From contig VSDK01028718.1 of NCBI GenBank assembly GCA_009767595.1, positions 529,484 to 593,483 on the forward strand: a stretch of 64,000 nucleotides of DNA, given 5' to 3'. Numbering within the stretch: the first letter of the stretch is position 1; the number at the start of each line of letters is the position of its first letter. This DNA is from Symbiodinium kawagutii. Lineage: Eukaryota; Sar; Dinophyceae; Suessiales; Symbiodiniaceae. A program made the position numbers and the translations under genes. Below the pieces are notes generated by a model. It was not told the DNA's origin. It worked only from the letters and a program-made list of their open reading frames with translations, and ran no database searches. Below are positions 46,470 to 57,839 of the stretch, in pieces.

Positions 46470-47620
46470 AGTCATGATACCTGCGTGATAGGGAATGCGG
46501 TCGGTTCTCAATGATCCTTTCTAAGATTCTCAGTATCAATGAACCAGTCGAAGGGATAGAACCTTAAGGTTTTGAATGATTTTGGTTCCAACGAGCCATG
46601 GAAAGGAACCGTATAACCGGTTGGGAGGTCGGGGGGTTCATGGCCGTCCAAGTCGTCGGATTCTTATGTCCATGAAATCGGCTCATCTTTTTTGGGCAAC
46701 TTGCAACCACCGCTATGATCGAGAAGTGGGGAGTGATGGGTAGCCAATCGAAGATAATTAAAAAACAGTTTACGTTCATCGACGATGTCGTTCATGGTGA
46801 TGCCACAAAGGTGATAGAATCCCTTTCAAAATTTTGATCACCACTGATGGATAGCTCATGTGTGATGACCAGCGGTGTTAGATTCATGCTGAGAAGACAA
46901 CTCTTAACCAAGAATGGTAAAATCAATCCAGAATCAGGCTTTTGAGAATTCAGTTGTTTGTAATTGATTTTATGTTGCCATACATACCTCGGTTTCTTTG
47001 TGATGGTCAAATCAAGCAGTATGTTTTCTTGTCCTATGCCTTCGGTTGAAAGATTTGATGGAATTGCTCATGATGAGGTCTCGATGAAATCGTTGGTACA
47101 GTACTACTTTTTCACATATGTGTTTTTGTCACTTTGAGTTCACTCATGACTCATGCCAGCCACATGCGTACCACCTGAAAATACCATGCTGTGTGTGTGT
47201 GTGCGTTGGTTCTGATCACCTTTTCATCCTTTGATTGGTTTTTCCTCAGTAGGGCAGCGCTGCCCACTACAGGCCTATCACCAATTATCATTATGACTGT
47301 GGGTCAAAATCCTGTACCCCTGGCTCCCCCATCATTAACCATTGTTTCCTCTACTATCTGTGGTGATCATCCCCCATTAGTAGGTTGATTAATATTGACC
47401 CATTGCCTTATCACTAGCCATTCCAGTATCAAGTTGTGTCAATCAGTCCCTGAGGAGTTGTATCAGTTTAAACTCAATATATCATGAACTTTCCAACCAT
47501 TTGTTTGCCATGACTTACCATCAGTTTACCTTGGTTTTGCCATCAATTTACCATGAGTTTGCCATCCGTTTACCATTTGTTTGCCATCACCGTACCATCA
47601 GCTTACAATCAAATTACCAT
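46470..47620. other. gene-poor stretch
   Basis: AT-rich with TTACCATCAGTTTACC-type words toward the end; no convincing exon. Confidence 0.4.
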
Positions 47621-47626
47621 CAGTTT

Positions 47627-47627
<1 letters not shown>

Positions 47628-47657
<30 letters not shown>

Positions 47658-47793
47658 ACAACATCATCAACATCATCATCAACAACATCATCAACAACAT
47701 CATCAACAACATCTTCAACATCATCAACAACATCATCAACAACATCATCAACAACATCATCAACAACATCAACAACATCATCAACAACATCAA

Positions 47794-47846
<53 letters not shown>

Positions 47847-47847
47847 A
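47628..47847. repeat. (ATC)n/(AAC)n trinucleotide tract
   Basis: About 220 bp of CATCAT and CAACAACAT units. Every frame on both strands is open (poly-His, poly-Ser, poly-Ile, poly-Asp, poly-Met). Not treated as coding. Confidence 0.95.
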
Positions 47848-47894
47848 TATCCATTTAGCCATCAGTTTACCATCCTCCACATCCTCAATCATCC

Positions 47895-48041
47895 TGGCCG
47901 TTGGCTCGCGCCAGGTCGCAAGCTTTGGAACAGTACAGGATTTCTGGAGGCGGGAACCACATGGGACCAGGGTGGTGTGTTCGGGGGGAAGTACGGCGGC
48001 CAATGTCCACCTGGATCCAGCGATGGTTTCAATGTATGACT
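47895..48041 (+). CDS. exon-like island, unknown protein
   Basis: Frame reads TVQDFWRREPHGTRVVCSGG, then STAANVHLDPAMVSMYD to TGA, with G/C-biased third positions; an alternative + frame is Gly-rich. Function unknown. Confidence 0.4.
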
Positions 48042-48279
48042 GATACTACCAGAATAGCTGTTGCTTGTTCTACAGCTGGTTGACATTTCTGAAATAACAG
48101 CTGGTTGCTTGATCGTGGGCAAGTGATTCTTGCAATGGTTTTGTAATTTTGAGATAGCAGATCACAGTTCGATGGTAACCAACCAGTCGCTGGTGAGGAC
48201 TGGCACAGCGCCCAGCGCAAGGTTGAGGAGTCCAACTAGGATGGCAAACCATACTGGAAAGCAATGCAGATGTTGCACA

Positions 48280-49240
48280 CATGCACATACGGAATTCTAC
48301 TAACTGACATGTAAATTATTTGTCAGTCTATTTTTTGAAATGCACATATATAGTCTATATATTTCTACAGAGCACGTGGTGTGTTCACGGTGCAGCGAGC
48401 AAACAAACTCTAGCACTGGACTTGTTGGTCATGAGCCCTGATAGTTTCGCCCTGTGTGTTTTCTGAAATCCAACAATCAAATCGGCTGCGAGTGAAGCGA
48501 TATCCATGTGTTTATTTGTAAATGATGTGTTGTTTGATTTGGACTTATGTCAACGAACATACTGATTTACGACTATCCATGATGAAATACATTGATCAAC
48601 TTGTACACGATTGATTAATTAAATTCATGATTAAACACATGTACCAGATCGGGTCCCGAGAAATGGTTGGGAAAATCTTCAAACAAAAACTATAATTGCT
48701 GATATCGATGATTACAAAGCGTGGTTTCCAGTAGATTTCCCAATGAACCAACAAGTGATTGTAGCCAATTGGTTATATCCCCTATTCTTGTTGGTCATAG
48801 TCCCACATGATCAACCATGAACCAACCAACTACTTCCCATTATCAACCATTAACCAACACTGAAGTGGCCATTAATGAACCCATTAACCAACACTCATTG
48901 GTCATTAGCCACCATGAACCAAAACTACTTTCCAACCAACCACGTCCCACTACTCTAACACCCATTATTAACAATCATCATTAAGCGTCACAAACCGGAT
49001 CGGTGCAATGGGTGTTAAATGACCAATCATTAGCCATTCTTAACCATCACTATTAGTCATTTTTTCCAACCAACAGCCATTGGTCACACTAATAATCATT
49101 AACCATCAATTAACCATCAGTTAAACCATCAATGAACCATCAGTGAAACCATCAATTCACAATCTTTAAGCACCATCAATTAACCATCTATAAATAAATC
49201 ATCAATTAACCATCAATTAAGCACCATCATTCACCAGATT
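48280..49240. repeat. AACCAT-rich non-coding stretch
   Basis: From about 48820 on, dominated by AACCAAC, AACCATTA and AACCATCA words, with no exon. This is the densest example of the word family that fills introns throughout the window. Confidence 0.6.
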
Positions 49241-49244
49241 TCTG

Positions 49245-49470
49245 GTGTCCACATTCCCTACATCCAACGTAGCGACGGGTTGCCCCATGGAGGTTTTGGA
49301 ATCACATCCCGCAGCCCAGCGAGTTGCTGGAGCAAAAGCGCATCGCTGGGACGCCCAGAACGGCTGCAGGGAGGAGCCGTGGTTGGCCCAGTGGGACGTA
49401 GGGTGGTGGCCACGGAAGGTCAGGAACCCACCGGGAATCCACTGGTTGGATGGGTCTGGATGGGTTTAGA
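49245..49470 (+). CDS. exon-like island, frame uncertain
   Basis: GC-rich island with two open + frames: SGVHIPYIQRSDGLPHGGFG then ITSRSPASCWSKSASLGRPE, or MEVLESHPAAQRVAGAKAHR then WDAQNGCREEPWLAQWDVGW. Composition differs strongly from the flanks. Function unknown. Confidence 0.4.
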
Positions 49471-49732
49471 TAGGTTTAGTTGCTTTAAAGTTGTAGCTAG
49501 CCATGGTTGAAATGTGTGGTTGGCCCTGAAGGATGCTTACTAGTGGATATCAACGGCATGATGTTGATTTTTTTGTTGGAAAAGCATGAGAAATCATGAT
49601 TACAAATTGTTTGTGATTAGCAACAATGTTTAATGGTTCGTGATTATTGAGTGGGTCATCATTGACTTACAAATTCAACCATCATTATAATATGAACCAT
49701 TAGTCATAATAATGATAACGATTCTCAATCAC

Positions 49733-49785
49733 GAACCATTCTCAATCACTAACCAATGAAAACGGTTAGTGATTGAGAATGGTTC
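49733..49785. other. 22-bp perfect inverted repeat
   Basis: The arm GAACCATTCTCAATCACTAA plus CC (49733-49754) is exactly inverted at 49764-49785, with a 9 nt loop. It would form a long DNA cruciform or RNA hairpin. Confidence 0.9.
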
Positions 49786-50993
49786 ATGTTGGCAAAGCAT
49801 GGTCCATGACGGTTGGTGCATTGACCAGTGACCACCGCGTCAGCCCAGCGTCAGATCAGCGCAGCAAATTAACTCACAGCTCATCCCGGGCAGCAAGGTT
49901 TGTGGTGAGGGGTGGATAGCAAGGACCAGCCAGTTGCAGGATACTTGATGGATAAATGCGGATACTAGTTGCAAATGCATACAAATGCTGGAATAACAAC
50001 CAGTTGTAAGGAATACTGGTTGGATACTTGGTGGATACTTGGTGGATACTTGGTGCATAAGAAAGATTATACTACTTACACTCAGGATCACGACCAACTT
50101 TTTGTGGCTGGCATGAGCCGAGCGATGGCACCCACTTTTTTGTTGGGAGACCATTGGTTTGGGCGGGTGGCTAGGCCTTGGGATCATATCAATGTGATCC
50201 TTTTTAGACACTAAATGTTCGCAAATTTGAGCTTCTTTGGATCAAATCCAAGCACCAGTGGCTTATCAACACGATTGCCTTTTAGCCCAAGTTTCTAATC
50301 TAGGGTTGACATATCTAGTTTGTGATTGATTTTGTTCTCACTAATTGGCAAAGTATGAGCACGGTGGACTGGTGTTTTACCGGTGGCAATAATCATTAGT
50401 TGCTGTTCAATCACGTGTTGTTTCATAAGTGTAAACCTGGGTTTCATCAGTTTCATCTATAGTTTTGTCAATCGTTTCATGTCTAGTTTGCTCATATTCT
50501 CTTGTTGCTGGGCGTTGTATACCAGGTTTTACCAACGATGATTCACAATTGACTGTTGTTTACGCAACATTCAGCAATTATTCACCATGAATTAATCATT
50601 CTGATTCAAGATCATGCATGTGTACTAAACAAGCTGGTGAAGTTCTTTTTTAAACCATTCTTGAACATTGATGAACCATCAATTAACCATTACCAAACAT
50701 TTTTTAGACATGAATGAAACCAATATTCATGATTGTTCAACCAATATTTCACCGTTAGTTAACAATTAATAAGGTCACAAATACAAGTTCCCACCTCACC
50801 ATTCGACAGTTTCAGAGATCCTTACCATGTTCAAGCAGAGTTTCACTCATCGAAACTGCTGTTCATCAGTACCTGCCCAACCATTATATACCTTATTGTT
50901 GGCTATTACCCCTTATCATCACCATCCAGTACTCATCAATCATTACATACGTTATTCTTGGCTATTTCCCCCCATCATCATCACCATCACAAG

Positions 50994-51144
50994 CACGTTG
51001 ATCTCAGCACCTGCCTGGTGCCTACTCGACTCCTTCGAGGTCCGCGAACAACCCGAGGGCCTCCGCGTCATCGATGCCTTGATGATCTTCCGCGAGAACA
51101 TCCGCCGCTCGGCAACTGAGGGCACCCTGCGCCGAACCGAATGA
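50994..51144 (+). CDS. terminal exon, unknown protein
   Basis: After an AG the frame reads LISAPAWCLLDSFEVREQPE, then GLRVIDALMIFRENIRRSAT and EGTLRRTE to a TGA. GC-rich, charged and helical, with one of the clearest coding signals on the right arm. It could be the C-terminal exon of a + strand gene with long introns. Not recognised. Confidence 0.55.
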
Positions 51145-51689
51145 ACCTTGGGAAGGGCAGAAGTGGGGACCATGCAGTTACTAGTCAAGGTTCATCATCA
51201 GTTACTTCACTGATTTCACCGAACCATTACTAGTAAATTCGAGTCATCATCATTGATGTTCCCAGTTACTAGTTAATGATCATGATACCAGTTGCTAGTT
51301 GCTAATGAAGATCAGTTGTGAATGATGATTGAAGTAACATCACAGGTGGTTGATACCAGTAATGACTGTGATACCACAAATTGTAGCCCGTAATTTTACA
51401 AATAGATTCCCCTATTTCAATCCCCATCGTGCTCAGCTACCTGCCTTGTATGGAACTTCACATCAAGACAACGTAGGAGAACAGTGCGTCCCAATGATTT
51501 GCCGACAAAGCCTTTGAGAAGTGAGCAGATGTGTGTTCAATTGTTACTCACGAGACAGGTACCTCTAAAATTCCTTCTACCTCTTGAGTGTGTTTATTTG
51601 CACAAGGTGAACTTCAACAACAAGGTCGCCACTAATCGAAGTTTGTCGATTGTGATAATGGTTGGTGATACATACTACTTAATTGAGTA

Positions 51690-51815
51690 GTACCTTATAG
51701 TACTACTATGTACTACTTATTGTGAGTTACATACTACTAAATGATAGTAGTATGATAACTACTATATAGATATCCTATATAGATATCCTATAACTACTAC
51801 CTTATAGTACTACTC
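51690..51815. repeat. TACTAC/GTAGTA-rich patch
   Basis: ACCTTATAGTACTACT occurs at about 51692 and 51792; between them are many TACTAC/GTAGTA words and a tandem pair of CTATATAGATATC. Strongly self-complementary. Confidence 0.7.
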
Positions 51816-51861
51816 ATGGTTATCTATGATAGTTGTATACGCGGATGTGTCCTTTTGCATC

Positions 51862-51945
51862 GGAATTCCCTGGAGCAAACAGCTCCTTTCTGTGGGCTGT
51901 CCAGCTCCTGGTGTTTTTTGAGGCCCAGAATGGGAGGACAAAATG
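51862..51945 (+). CDS. exon-like island, FFEAQ
   Basis: Frame reads EFPGANSSFLWAVQLLVFFE then AQNGRTK. The FFEAQ codons share 17 identical bases with 14804-14820. Likely an internal exon; family unknown. Confidence 0.4.
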
Positions 51946-52171
51946 AATGCCAACGGAGGCCACTTCCAGGCTCGAAAGCAGTGGTTCCATCCTTCATCAA
52001 CTTGTCGTTGGGGGGAGATCATGTCCCTTTACAGTGGTTTGTCACCGTGCTGGAGGGGTGATTTGTGTTCCAGTACTCTACTAGAAAGCGTGAAAATGGT
52101 GAGGCCGTGTGTTTTGTTGCTTTCTAACTTGAGACATCGTCATCTTCCATTTGTGTTGCTTATACCTGCAG

Positions 52172-52333
52172 AATCCTGCAGACTTCTCGCCCACAGCAAA
52201 GATGCCCAAAAGCATGCATTTTCACATGCGGGCCTCCACTCGTCAACCATCACTCTGTGATTGGTTCGGTTTTGTCGCACGGAACCCAGCTACCAAATAC
52301 TATGCATTTTTGGTGGAAACTTGCCCATATTGA
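52172..52333 (+). CDS. exon, unknown protein
   Basis: After GCAG the frame reads NPADFSPTAKMPKSMHFHMR, then ASTRQPSLCDWFGFVARNPA and TKYYAFLVETCPY to TGA. The first 30 bases resemble an exon start at 61488 (NPGDLFPT), suggesting related genes or a duplicated exon. Function unknown. Confidence 0.45.
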   Translation, partial: NPADFSPTAKMPKSMHFHMRASTRQPSLCDWFGFVARNPATKYYAFLVETCPY

Positions 52334-52904
52334 CCATCCATTCTTGTTGTGGTAAAGCATAGATGGTTGGATATGCTTGGCGTAGTCCAAGGTTTGTGGT
52401 CTATCTTTGTGGTTCATTGACCACCCAAGTTTTGCGCTGCGGCCCATCACTTCAACAGAGCCGTACCTTGTTCCTTGGTTGGTCCTGTTTGAAGAGGTTG
52501 GGTCGTAAAGTACCTTGAGCTGGTCTTTGGTTGCATGATATCACATACCCATTTGTACCTTGGGTATGTTATCAACTATGATCAAACATCAAGCATGGTA
52601 ACACCATCAACCAGATCAACCATGATTATATCATCTAAAGTGGTGCCCCCCCAAATGAGTTGACTGAGGTCAGGGTTACCAAGTCTATGGTGATTTCTAG
52701 GATCTCCTTTTATTATCCATTAAACCACTCAACCAATTTACTCACCTGTAAATACCATGGTGTATATACCTGTTTATACCTTCTTCGCATACCTTGATAC
52801 ATATATACATATACAGTTATTTATTGTTCAATATATGTATATAAATATATTTATTTTATATATATATATAGTTATCTTTGCATTTCTATTTACATACAAA
52901 TATG

Positions 52905-52906
<2 letters not shown>

Positions 52907-52992
<86 letters not shown>

Positions 52993-53045
52993 AATATATA
53001 TATATATATATTTGCATATGTATATTGAAATATATATATATATAT
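52907..53045. repeat. (CTAT)n then (TA)n microsatellites
   Basis: About 85 bp of CTAT units followed by TA runs around a CATATG core. Frames (LSIYLSIY) are artefacts. Confidence 0.95.
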
Positions 53046-53362
53046 GTATTTAGTAACACACCTGAAATGATCATATACCTTTTCATACCTTATCACACAT
53101 TATTAGACCTTGTTACAACTTCTGATACCTTGGCATATGCCTTAGCATAAGCCTTATTGTACCTTATTCATTGACCATTGATCACCTATTATCAACCATC
53201 ACTTAACCATTATGAACCATAGTTAACCACAACTAACCACGGTTAACCATCATTGACCATAGTTAACCATGATTAATGATTAACCATAGTCCATCATCAT
53301 TCACCGACCTGCTAAGCTCATTCATTGACCATTGGCTGTCCATACCTTCCTCCGCCCCGCAG

Positions 53363-53467
53363 TTTCAGCTGAAGCCCAGCTGCGGTGGCGGTCAGATCGA
53401 CGAGTGCGCGGTGGTGATCGCGTGTTGTCGTTGGGTCGTTATGCATCGTTGGGCACGGCAGCGGTGA
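53363..53467 (+). CDS. short Cys-rich exon
   Basis: After CAG the frame reads FQLKPSCGGGQIDECAVVIA, then CCRWVVMHRWARQR to TGA. GC-rich, between AACCAT and TTGATGA low-complexity flanks. Four Cys in 34 residues. Not recognised. Confidence 0.45.
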   Translation, partial: FQLKPSCGGGQIDECAVVIACCRWVVMHRWARQR

Positions 53468-53469
53468 AT

Positions 53470-54060
53470 GATGGTGGCATATGGTGGCTATAGTTGATAG
53501 GTGCTTGTTTATTATTATAGTTGATAGGTGATTGATAGGCTTTTTTGATTATTGATTCTATTTGTGGTGAATGATAGTGGCTATTTATAGTTGATGAAGT
53601 TGATGAATGATTAATGATAATTAATGGTTATAGTTGATGAGTCGTTTATCTTTGCTAATTTTACATATGGTTCGTGTTTTTTTGTGTTTTTTTTCTAGTG
53701 GTCGTCATGGTTTGTGATTGATGACGGTTGGTGATTTATTGTGCATGATATCGATAGTGGGTTGGCTGTGGTGATTGATTCTTGATAGTTATATGTTTTT
53801 AGTGATTGAAAACACTTTAGAGATCCGTAGTGGAGATGAACAGTAGTAAATGGTGATTGGGTAAAATAGCGAATATATTTGAGAAGTGAATAATCGAGTT
53901 GATCATAGACAACATGTGTTTCACAGACGATAGGTTGCAAATAAGCCAATATTGGTATCATACTGTAGTTGCAACTTATGCTGTGGGCAGTGCATTGCAG
54001 AATTGTGGGGGTAACATGAACTAATTGGATATTGAAAACCAGTTTTACGATATATTTTCT
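53470..54060. other. gene-poor stretch
   Basis: TTGATGAATGATTAATGAT-type sequence; the 141-codon minus frame at 53695-54120 has AT-rich codons and was not accepted. Confidence 0.45.
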
Positions 54061-54074
54061 CCAATTTAGCTGAA

Positions 54075-54306
54075 TTGATGGGCCAACTCGATGTTGCTGG
54101 AGGAAAGCTACCAGTGGCATCCATTGTTCATCACTCAGGGACCTTGTTCAGTGCTGGAAAATCGCGAGGAGAAGCTGCCGGATCCAGGAGGATCCAACAG
54201 ATGCTCCTCCTTTGGGTCGTTCTTGAAGTTGGAGTATCCCCAGTTATCATCCAGTTGGTTAAGCATTTATGGCAGGGAGGGGACTGTTGTGGGCTCGGGA
54301 TTCTGA
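54075..54306 (+). CDS. possible exon, frame uncertain
   Basis: Two overlapping + frames: GQLDVAGGKLPVASIVHHSG and MLLEESYQWHPLFITQGPCS then VLENREEKLPDPGG. Moderately protein-like; unresolved. Confidence 0.3.
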
Positions 54307-54351
54307 TGAGTTTGAGCTTTCCTTTTTGTTATTATAAACCAAGTATTTCTG

Positions 54352-54380
54352 GGGTTCCCTATTTTGAGAAACACCCATGT
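54352..54380. mobile_element. solitary end of the ATATGG element family
   Basis: CCCTATTTTGAGAAACACCC then ATG is identical in 22 consecutive bases to the right end of the element at 60112-60220; no matching left end was found. Confidence 0.4.
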
Positions 54381-54829
54381 GAGATGGGATTGACGGATCT
54401 TAGAAGTTATTGCCGTGCCATTTCACAAGTGAAGTGAACAGACAAACGTGCAGATGGCTATGCAGACAATGGATGGCTCAATTTCTAGATAGCAAGTATG
54501 TTGATCTCAGCGCCGATGTTTCTTCTTTTGAGCAGACCCATTCATGACGAACGTGTTGATTGGCAAAAGCACTGTAAAATACGTCTTTCAGCAGTCTGGC
54601 AAGCATGAAATTAGCCGTGCTACTGGAATTTGGCTCACAAGGACTCATTGCAGCTATGAAATCTCTATTCAGCAACCACAAGGTGGGCCCTGAGTTATAA
54701 GCTAGTTAAGATTCGCCATCAATTTATACTCATATCATATCTAATATCTACCATTCACCGGTAGTTTCCCTCATTATAAACCCAACAGCCATAGCTTATT
54801 AGGGGCCCACAGCCCGCATTGCATGAGAT

Positions 54830-54965
54830 CAGGGATCCTCAATGAGCTTTGTTGTCCTGGCCGCCTCCACCAGGTATTGGAACAACCTGGTGATGGGCAT
54901 GATCGGCGCCACCATCGATCCTCCAAACATGATCACAGGCGCCAGCGAGTTGGGATTTCCTGAGA
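54830..54965 (-). CDS. exon-like island, membrane-type, strand uncertain
   Basis: Minus frame after an AG acceptor reads NPNSLAPVIMFGGSMVAPIM, then PITRLFQYLVEAARTTKLIE, with about 79% G/C third positions. The + frame (SSMSFVVLAASTRYWNNLVM) has about 69%. Hydrophobic with one possible membrane segment. I prefer minus. Confidence 0.45.
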
Positions 54966-55643
54966 AATAGGGGTGTGTTGTATTAACAAATTCTGACAAC
55001 GACAAAGACAACAAGAGCATAAGCATCAACATCAACGGCAACATCAGCAACAACAACAAAAACAAGAATAGTGCTGGTTAATAGAGGCTTAGCAGGGAAA
55101 GGATGAGTGCCCCAAATTGTAGGGTACCCCAAGCCACCTGTATCATTCTGAAGCCGCTACGTGAGAGCACTCCGAAGCACTGGTCTCGCTGTGGGTAGCC
55201 AATCAGAGCTGTAGATTCACCTGAGCCGCTACATGGGTGCGCTTTTGTACCGAGGAGAAGTGTCAAAACACATGATTTGGGTTTACCAAGCAATTATTTT
55301 TTGTTACCCACCTATCAAATGATTTAAAGCCATGATCTGGAAACCTTGACGAGCTATTATTGACGGTTTCACCAATTCTCAGCTTCGAGAAGGGAGGATT
55401 GGGATGATCATCCAGCGGCGACTTGTGGGCAAGTTGAATGCGTTTGTCAACATGTCCTAACTAATTAACAACTTACAACCATAAGATGACAACCATGATT
55501 TTAGTGTTGAATTAGCAAACAAAGGTTAGCCGTCAATCGTCAACCATGATGCACCCACAACCATTTACTAGCATCATTAGCAAATTCATTGTCATTTCTA
55601 CAATCACAGCCGCGTACAAAGAGAACAAACTCTGATAAAACAA

Positions 55644-55674
55644 CAGCAACAACAACAACAGCAACAGCAACCGC

Positions 55675-55714
<40 letters not shown>
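55644..55714. repeat. (CAA)n tract
   Basis: CAACAACAA units with CAG/CCG interruptions. Minus frames read poly-Leu or poly-Val; not coding. Confidence 0.9.
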
Positions 55715-55715
<1 letters not shown>

Positions 55716-55799
55716 AAACCCTAAGCACACGAAGCCAGGGACAAATGTGACAAGACGCGTTCAGGTGGGTTGTAATGGAGCAACTGGCTGGTGGCATCA

Positions 55800-56450
55800 G
55801 AAAAGTGATGCCAACCTAGGATTAACACTCCCTGATTAAAAAAGACCGGGGGTATTCAGGTATTCCCGCAAGTTTTTTTGGTTTGCCATGGAACTTGTGC
55901 CCCCACAGTTGATGAATCTTGATAAACCTATGGTTTATTAATTTTGGGTTAACATTGATTTACAATGATCACTGTTTGTTTGATGATCGGCAACGATGGA
56001 TTGATCATGCTGAACGAGGGCTGATAAGGGCAATGGTGGGTAAGGATGGTTCATGATGCTTCAGTTGAGTCCTGATCATCGGTGATTCTTTTTTGGACCA
56101 ATAAAGATAGAGAAACAATCTTGCAAAAGTACTAATGAATTGCCACAATGATCCACAATGAGAGTTTGAAGCTGTCAGCCATAATTACCATTCTTTGTCT
56201 CGACAATGCTTCAAAGAACAACCAACAAATGAGAATTGACACAAGAGTTAACACTAGTTATCCTTATAACACTCTTTTTACTAGGGATTTAATCGGGGCA
56301 ATCCTGGGTCACGAGGTGTTGGGTGCAAGCAGGAGATCGAAGAGACTTTCAAGAGTGAGCCCTGGCTTTCAATCGCAGCTTCATGGTGTTCCTGGATAAT
56401 ACCACCAAGGAAGTCTGAATTGAATCGATAAAGCGAATCTGGGATCACTC
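55800..56450. other. gene-poor stretch
   Basis: AT-rich; no supported exon. Confidence 0.4.
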
Positions 56451-56460
56451 GATCATTCGC

Positions 56461-56672
56461 GTGCGCAGGATGGCTGTGCGACCTACTGCTGCCAGCACTT
56501 CCATCCACCCTGCGCTGGTCCGCGCAGCACGGGACCTCGCAGCGGTGGAGCAGGCGGAGATCGGCGAGAGCCCGCTGGAATCCGCTGGTAATCTTCAGCG
56601 AAAAGGGCGGCACTCGACTCAAGTCAAGCCAAACGAGGGGCTGATGTCCAACCTCCCTGTGCATCCCTCATG
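56461..56672 (+). CDS. exon, Ala-rich helical protein
   Basis: Frame reads RMAVRPTAASTSIHPALVRA, then ARDLAAVEQAEIGESPLESA, with strongly G/C-biased third positions up to about 56590; the rest may be intron. Ala/Glu-rich helix. Function unknown. Confidence 0.5.
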
Positions 56673-56925
56673 AATTCGTTCGGTCTCACCCCCCGCGCCG
56701 GACTGAATGGGGCAACGCAAAGATGGGAGAATGCTCAAATTTATGAGTGCCCCGCCACAAAGATTTCTATGCTGCACTTTTTCCTGACGACTTTGGAAGG
56801 GATCAAGGTCCCGGCAGCCAATTGCCTGCAAATGGAGGCTTTTGCCGGTATGGTCCAGGTCAAACAAATTGGCCGTGCACGGGCGATGAAGGCAGGAACA
56901 TTGTGGCTGCATTTGGGGTAAGCTG
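56671..56925 (+). CDS. exon-like island, frame uncertain
   Basis: Two + frames are open: CPATKISMLHFFLTTLEGIK then VPAANCLQMEAFAGMVQVKQ, and HKDFYAALFPDDFGRDQGPG then SQLPANGGFCRYGPGQTNWP. Both end at a GGGTAAG that fits a splice donor (about 56918). Function unknown. Confidence 0.4.
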
Positions 56926-56999
56926 AGGAGAGATGGTGGCAAGGGCTGACACAGGGATTTGGATGAGGCAAGAGCCGGTTGCTTGTATGTCATGAAGTA

Positions 57000-57620
57000 A
57001 AGCCGACACTCATCAGCAACATATGATTGTCCACTGCGAGTTCACTGTGTCTAGAAATCATGATTCACGTTGATAGATGATAATATGGCACAACCCCGGC
57101 GTAGACGGTTGCAGAAGACATTTTCTTAGACACAGTTTTATTTTCAGAACGTGATGCTGGCTGCAGACCAAAAACTATTTATGCTGATGACAATGACGTC
57201 GTAAAGTTCCCATTTGATAGTCTAACATAGCAAGTTTGGGAAAACTGGCTCGGTGATTTGCATTATAGACTGTTCAAGTATTTGCCAAGTTGATCTACAG
57301 GTGGTACAGGTGTTTGTTAATATAGTTAAAGGTTCATTATAATGTATCACCATGAGCCAACTAATCAACTGTTACAGTAATCGACCATCAGTTCTTCATC
57401 AAACGCTTGAAATCATTGTTAACTTACACTTATTGGATATTACCCCTAATACAGGGCAGTTGAGCGCTATCTATCCCCACAAGCCATTGTGAACAGAAAT
57501 CACCAACTGCAATCACCCTAAATCCATTCAAAACGATCCATCAACTGCTAATAATTTGTACTTACCATAAATCAAGTGCTCATCAGTACTTAACCACCAA
57601 TAATCACCCCAACAATCACC
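57000..57620. other. gene-poor stretch
   Basis: AT-rich, TCACCA-rich toward the end; no exon seen. Confidence 0.5.
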
Positions 57621-57646
57621 ACTGATCATCACCCTCGAAACAACCC

Positions 57647-57811
57647 ATGGCCACCATCGATCTTGACGCGATGGCCACATGTGCCTGGACCCATCGAGGC
57701 GTGCGTTTGGTGGACAAGCTTTCGGGCCCAAGGGCCTCCAATGTGATCCGTATTGAGGTCCCAGGGCTGGGCGGCCCCGTGGTGACCAGCACCGGGGTGA
57801 TCAACGACTGA
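57647..57811 (+). CDS. 54-codon frame with strong coding signal
   Basis: ATG 57647 reads MATIDLDAMATCAWTHRGVR, then LVDKLSGPRASNVIRIEVPG and LGGPVVTSTGVIND to TGA. Strong G/C third-position bias in a sharply bounded island. Beta-strand-like Val/Ile alternation near the end. It could be an exon or a small protein; the minus strand is also open but less convincing. Immediately followed by the minisatellite. Not recognised. Confidence 0.5.
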   Translation: MATIDLDAMATCAWTHRGVRLVDKLSGPRASNVIRIEVPGLGGPVVTSTGVIND

Positions 57812-57839
57812 TGGTTCAGGCTGCTAGTGGGTTAATGAG

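Noticed and set aside
47501..48043. Overlapping frames of poly-His, poly-Ser, poly-Ile and poly-Asp
   Set aside because: All six frames are open through the ATC/AAC tract; composition alone explains them.
53695..54124. Minus frames of 141 and 67 codons
   Set aside because: AT-rich TTGATTGATG repeat sequence, no codon bias.
55533..55797. Poly-Leu/poly-Val minus frames
   Set aside because: Translations of a CAA tract.
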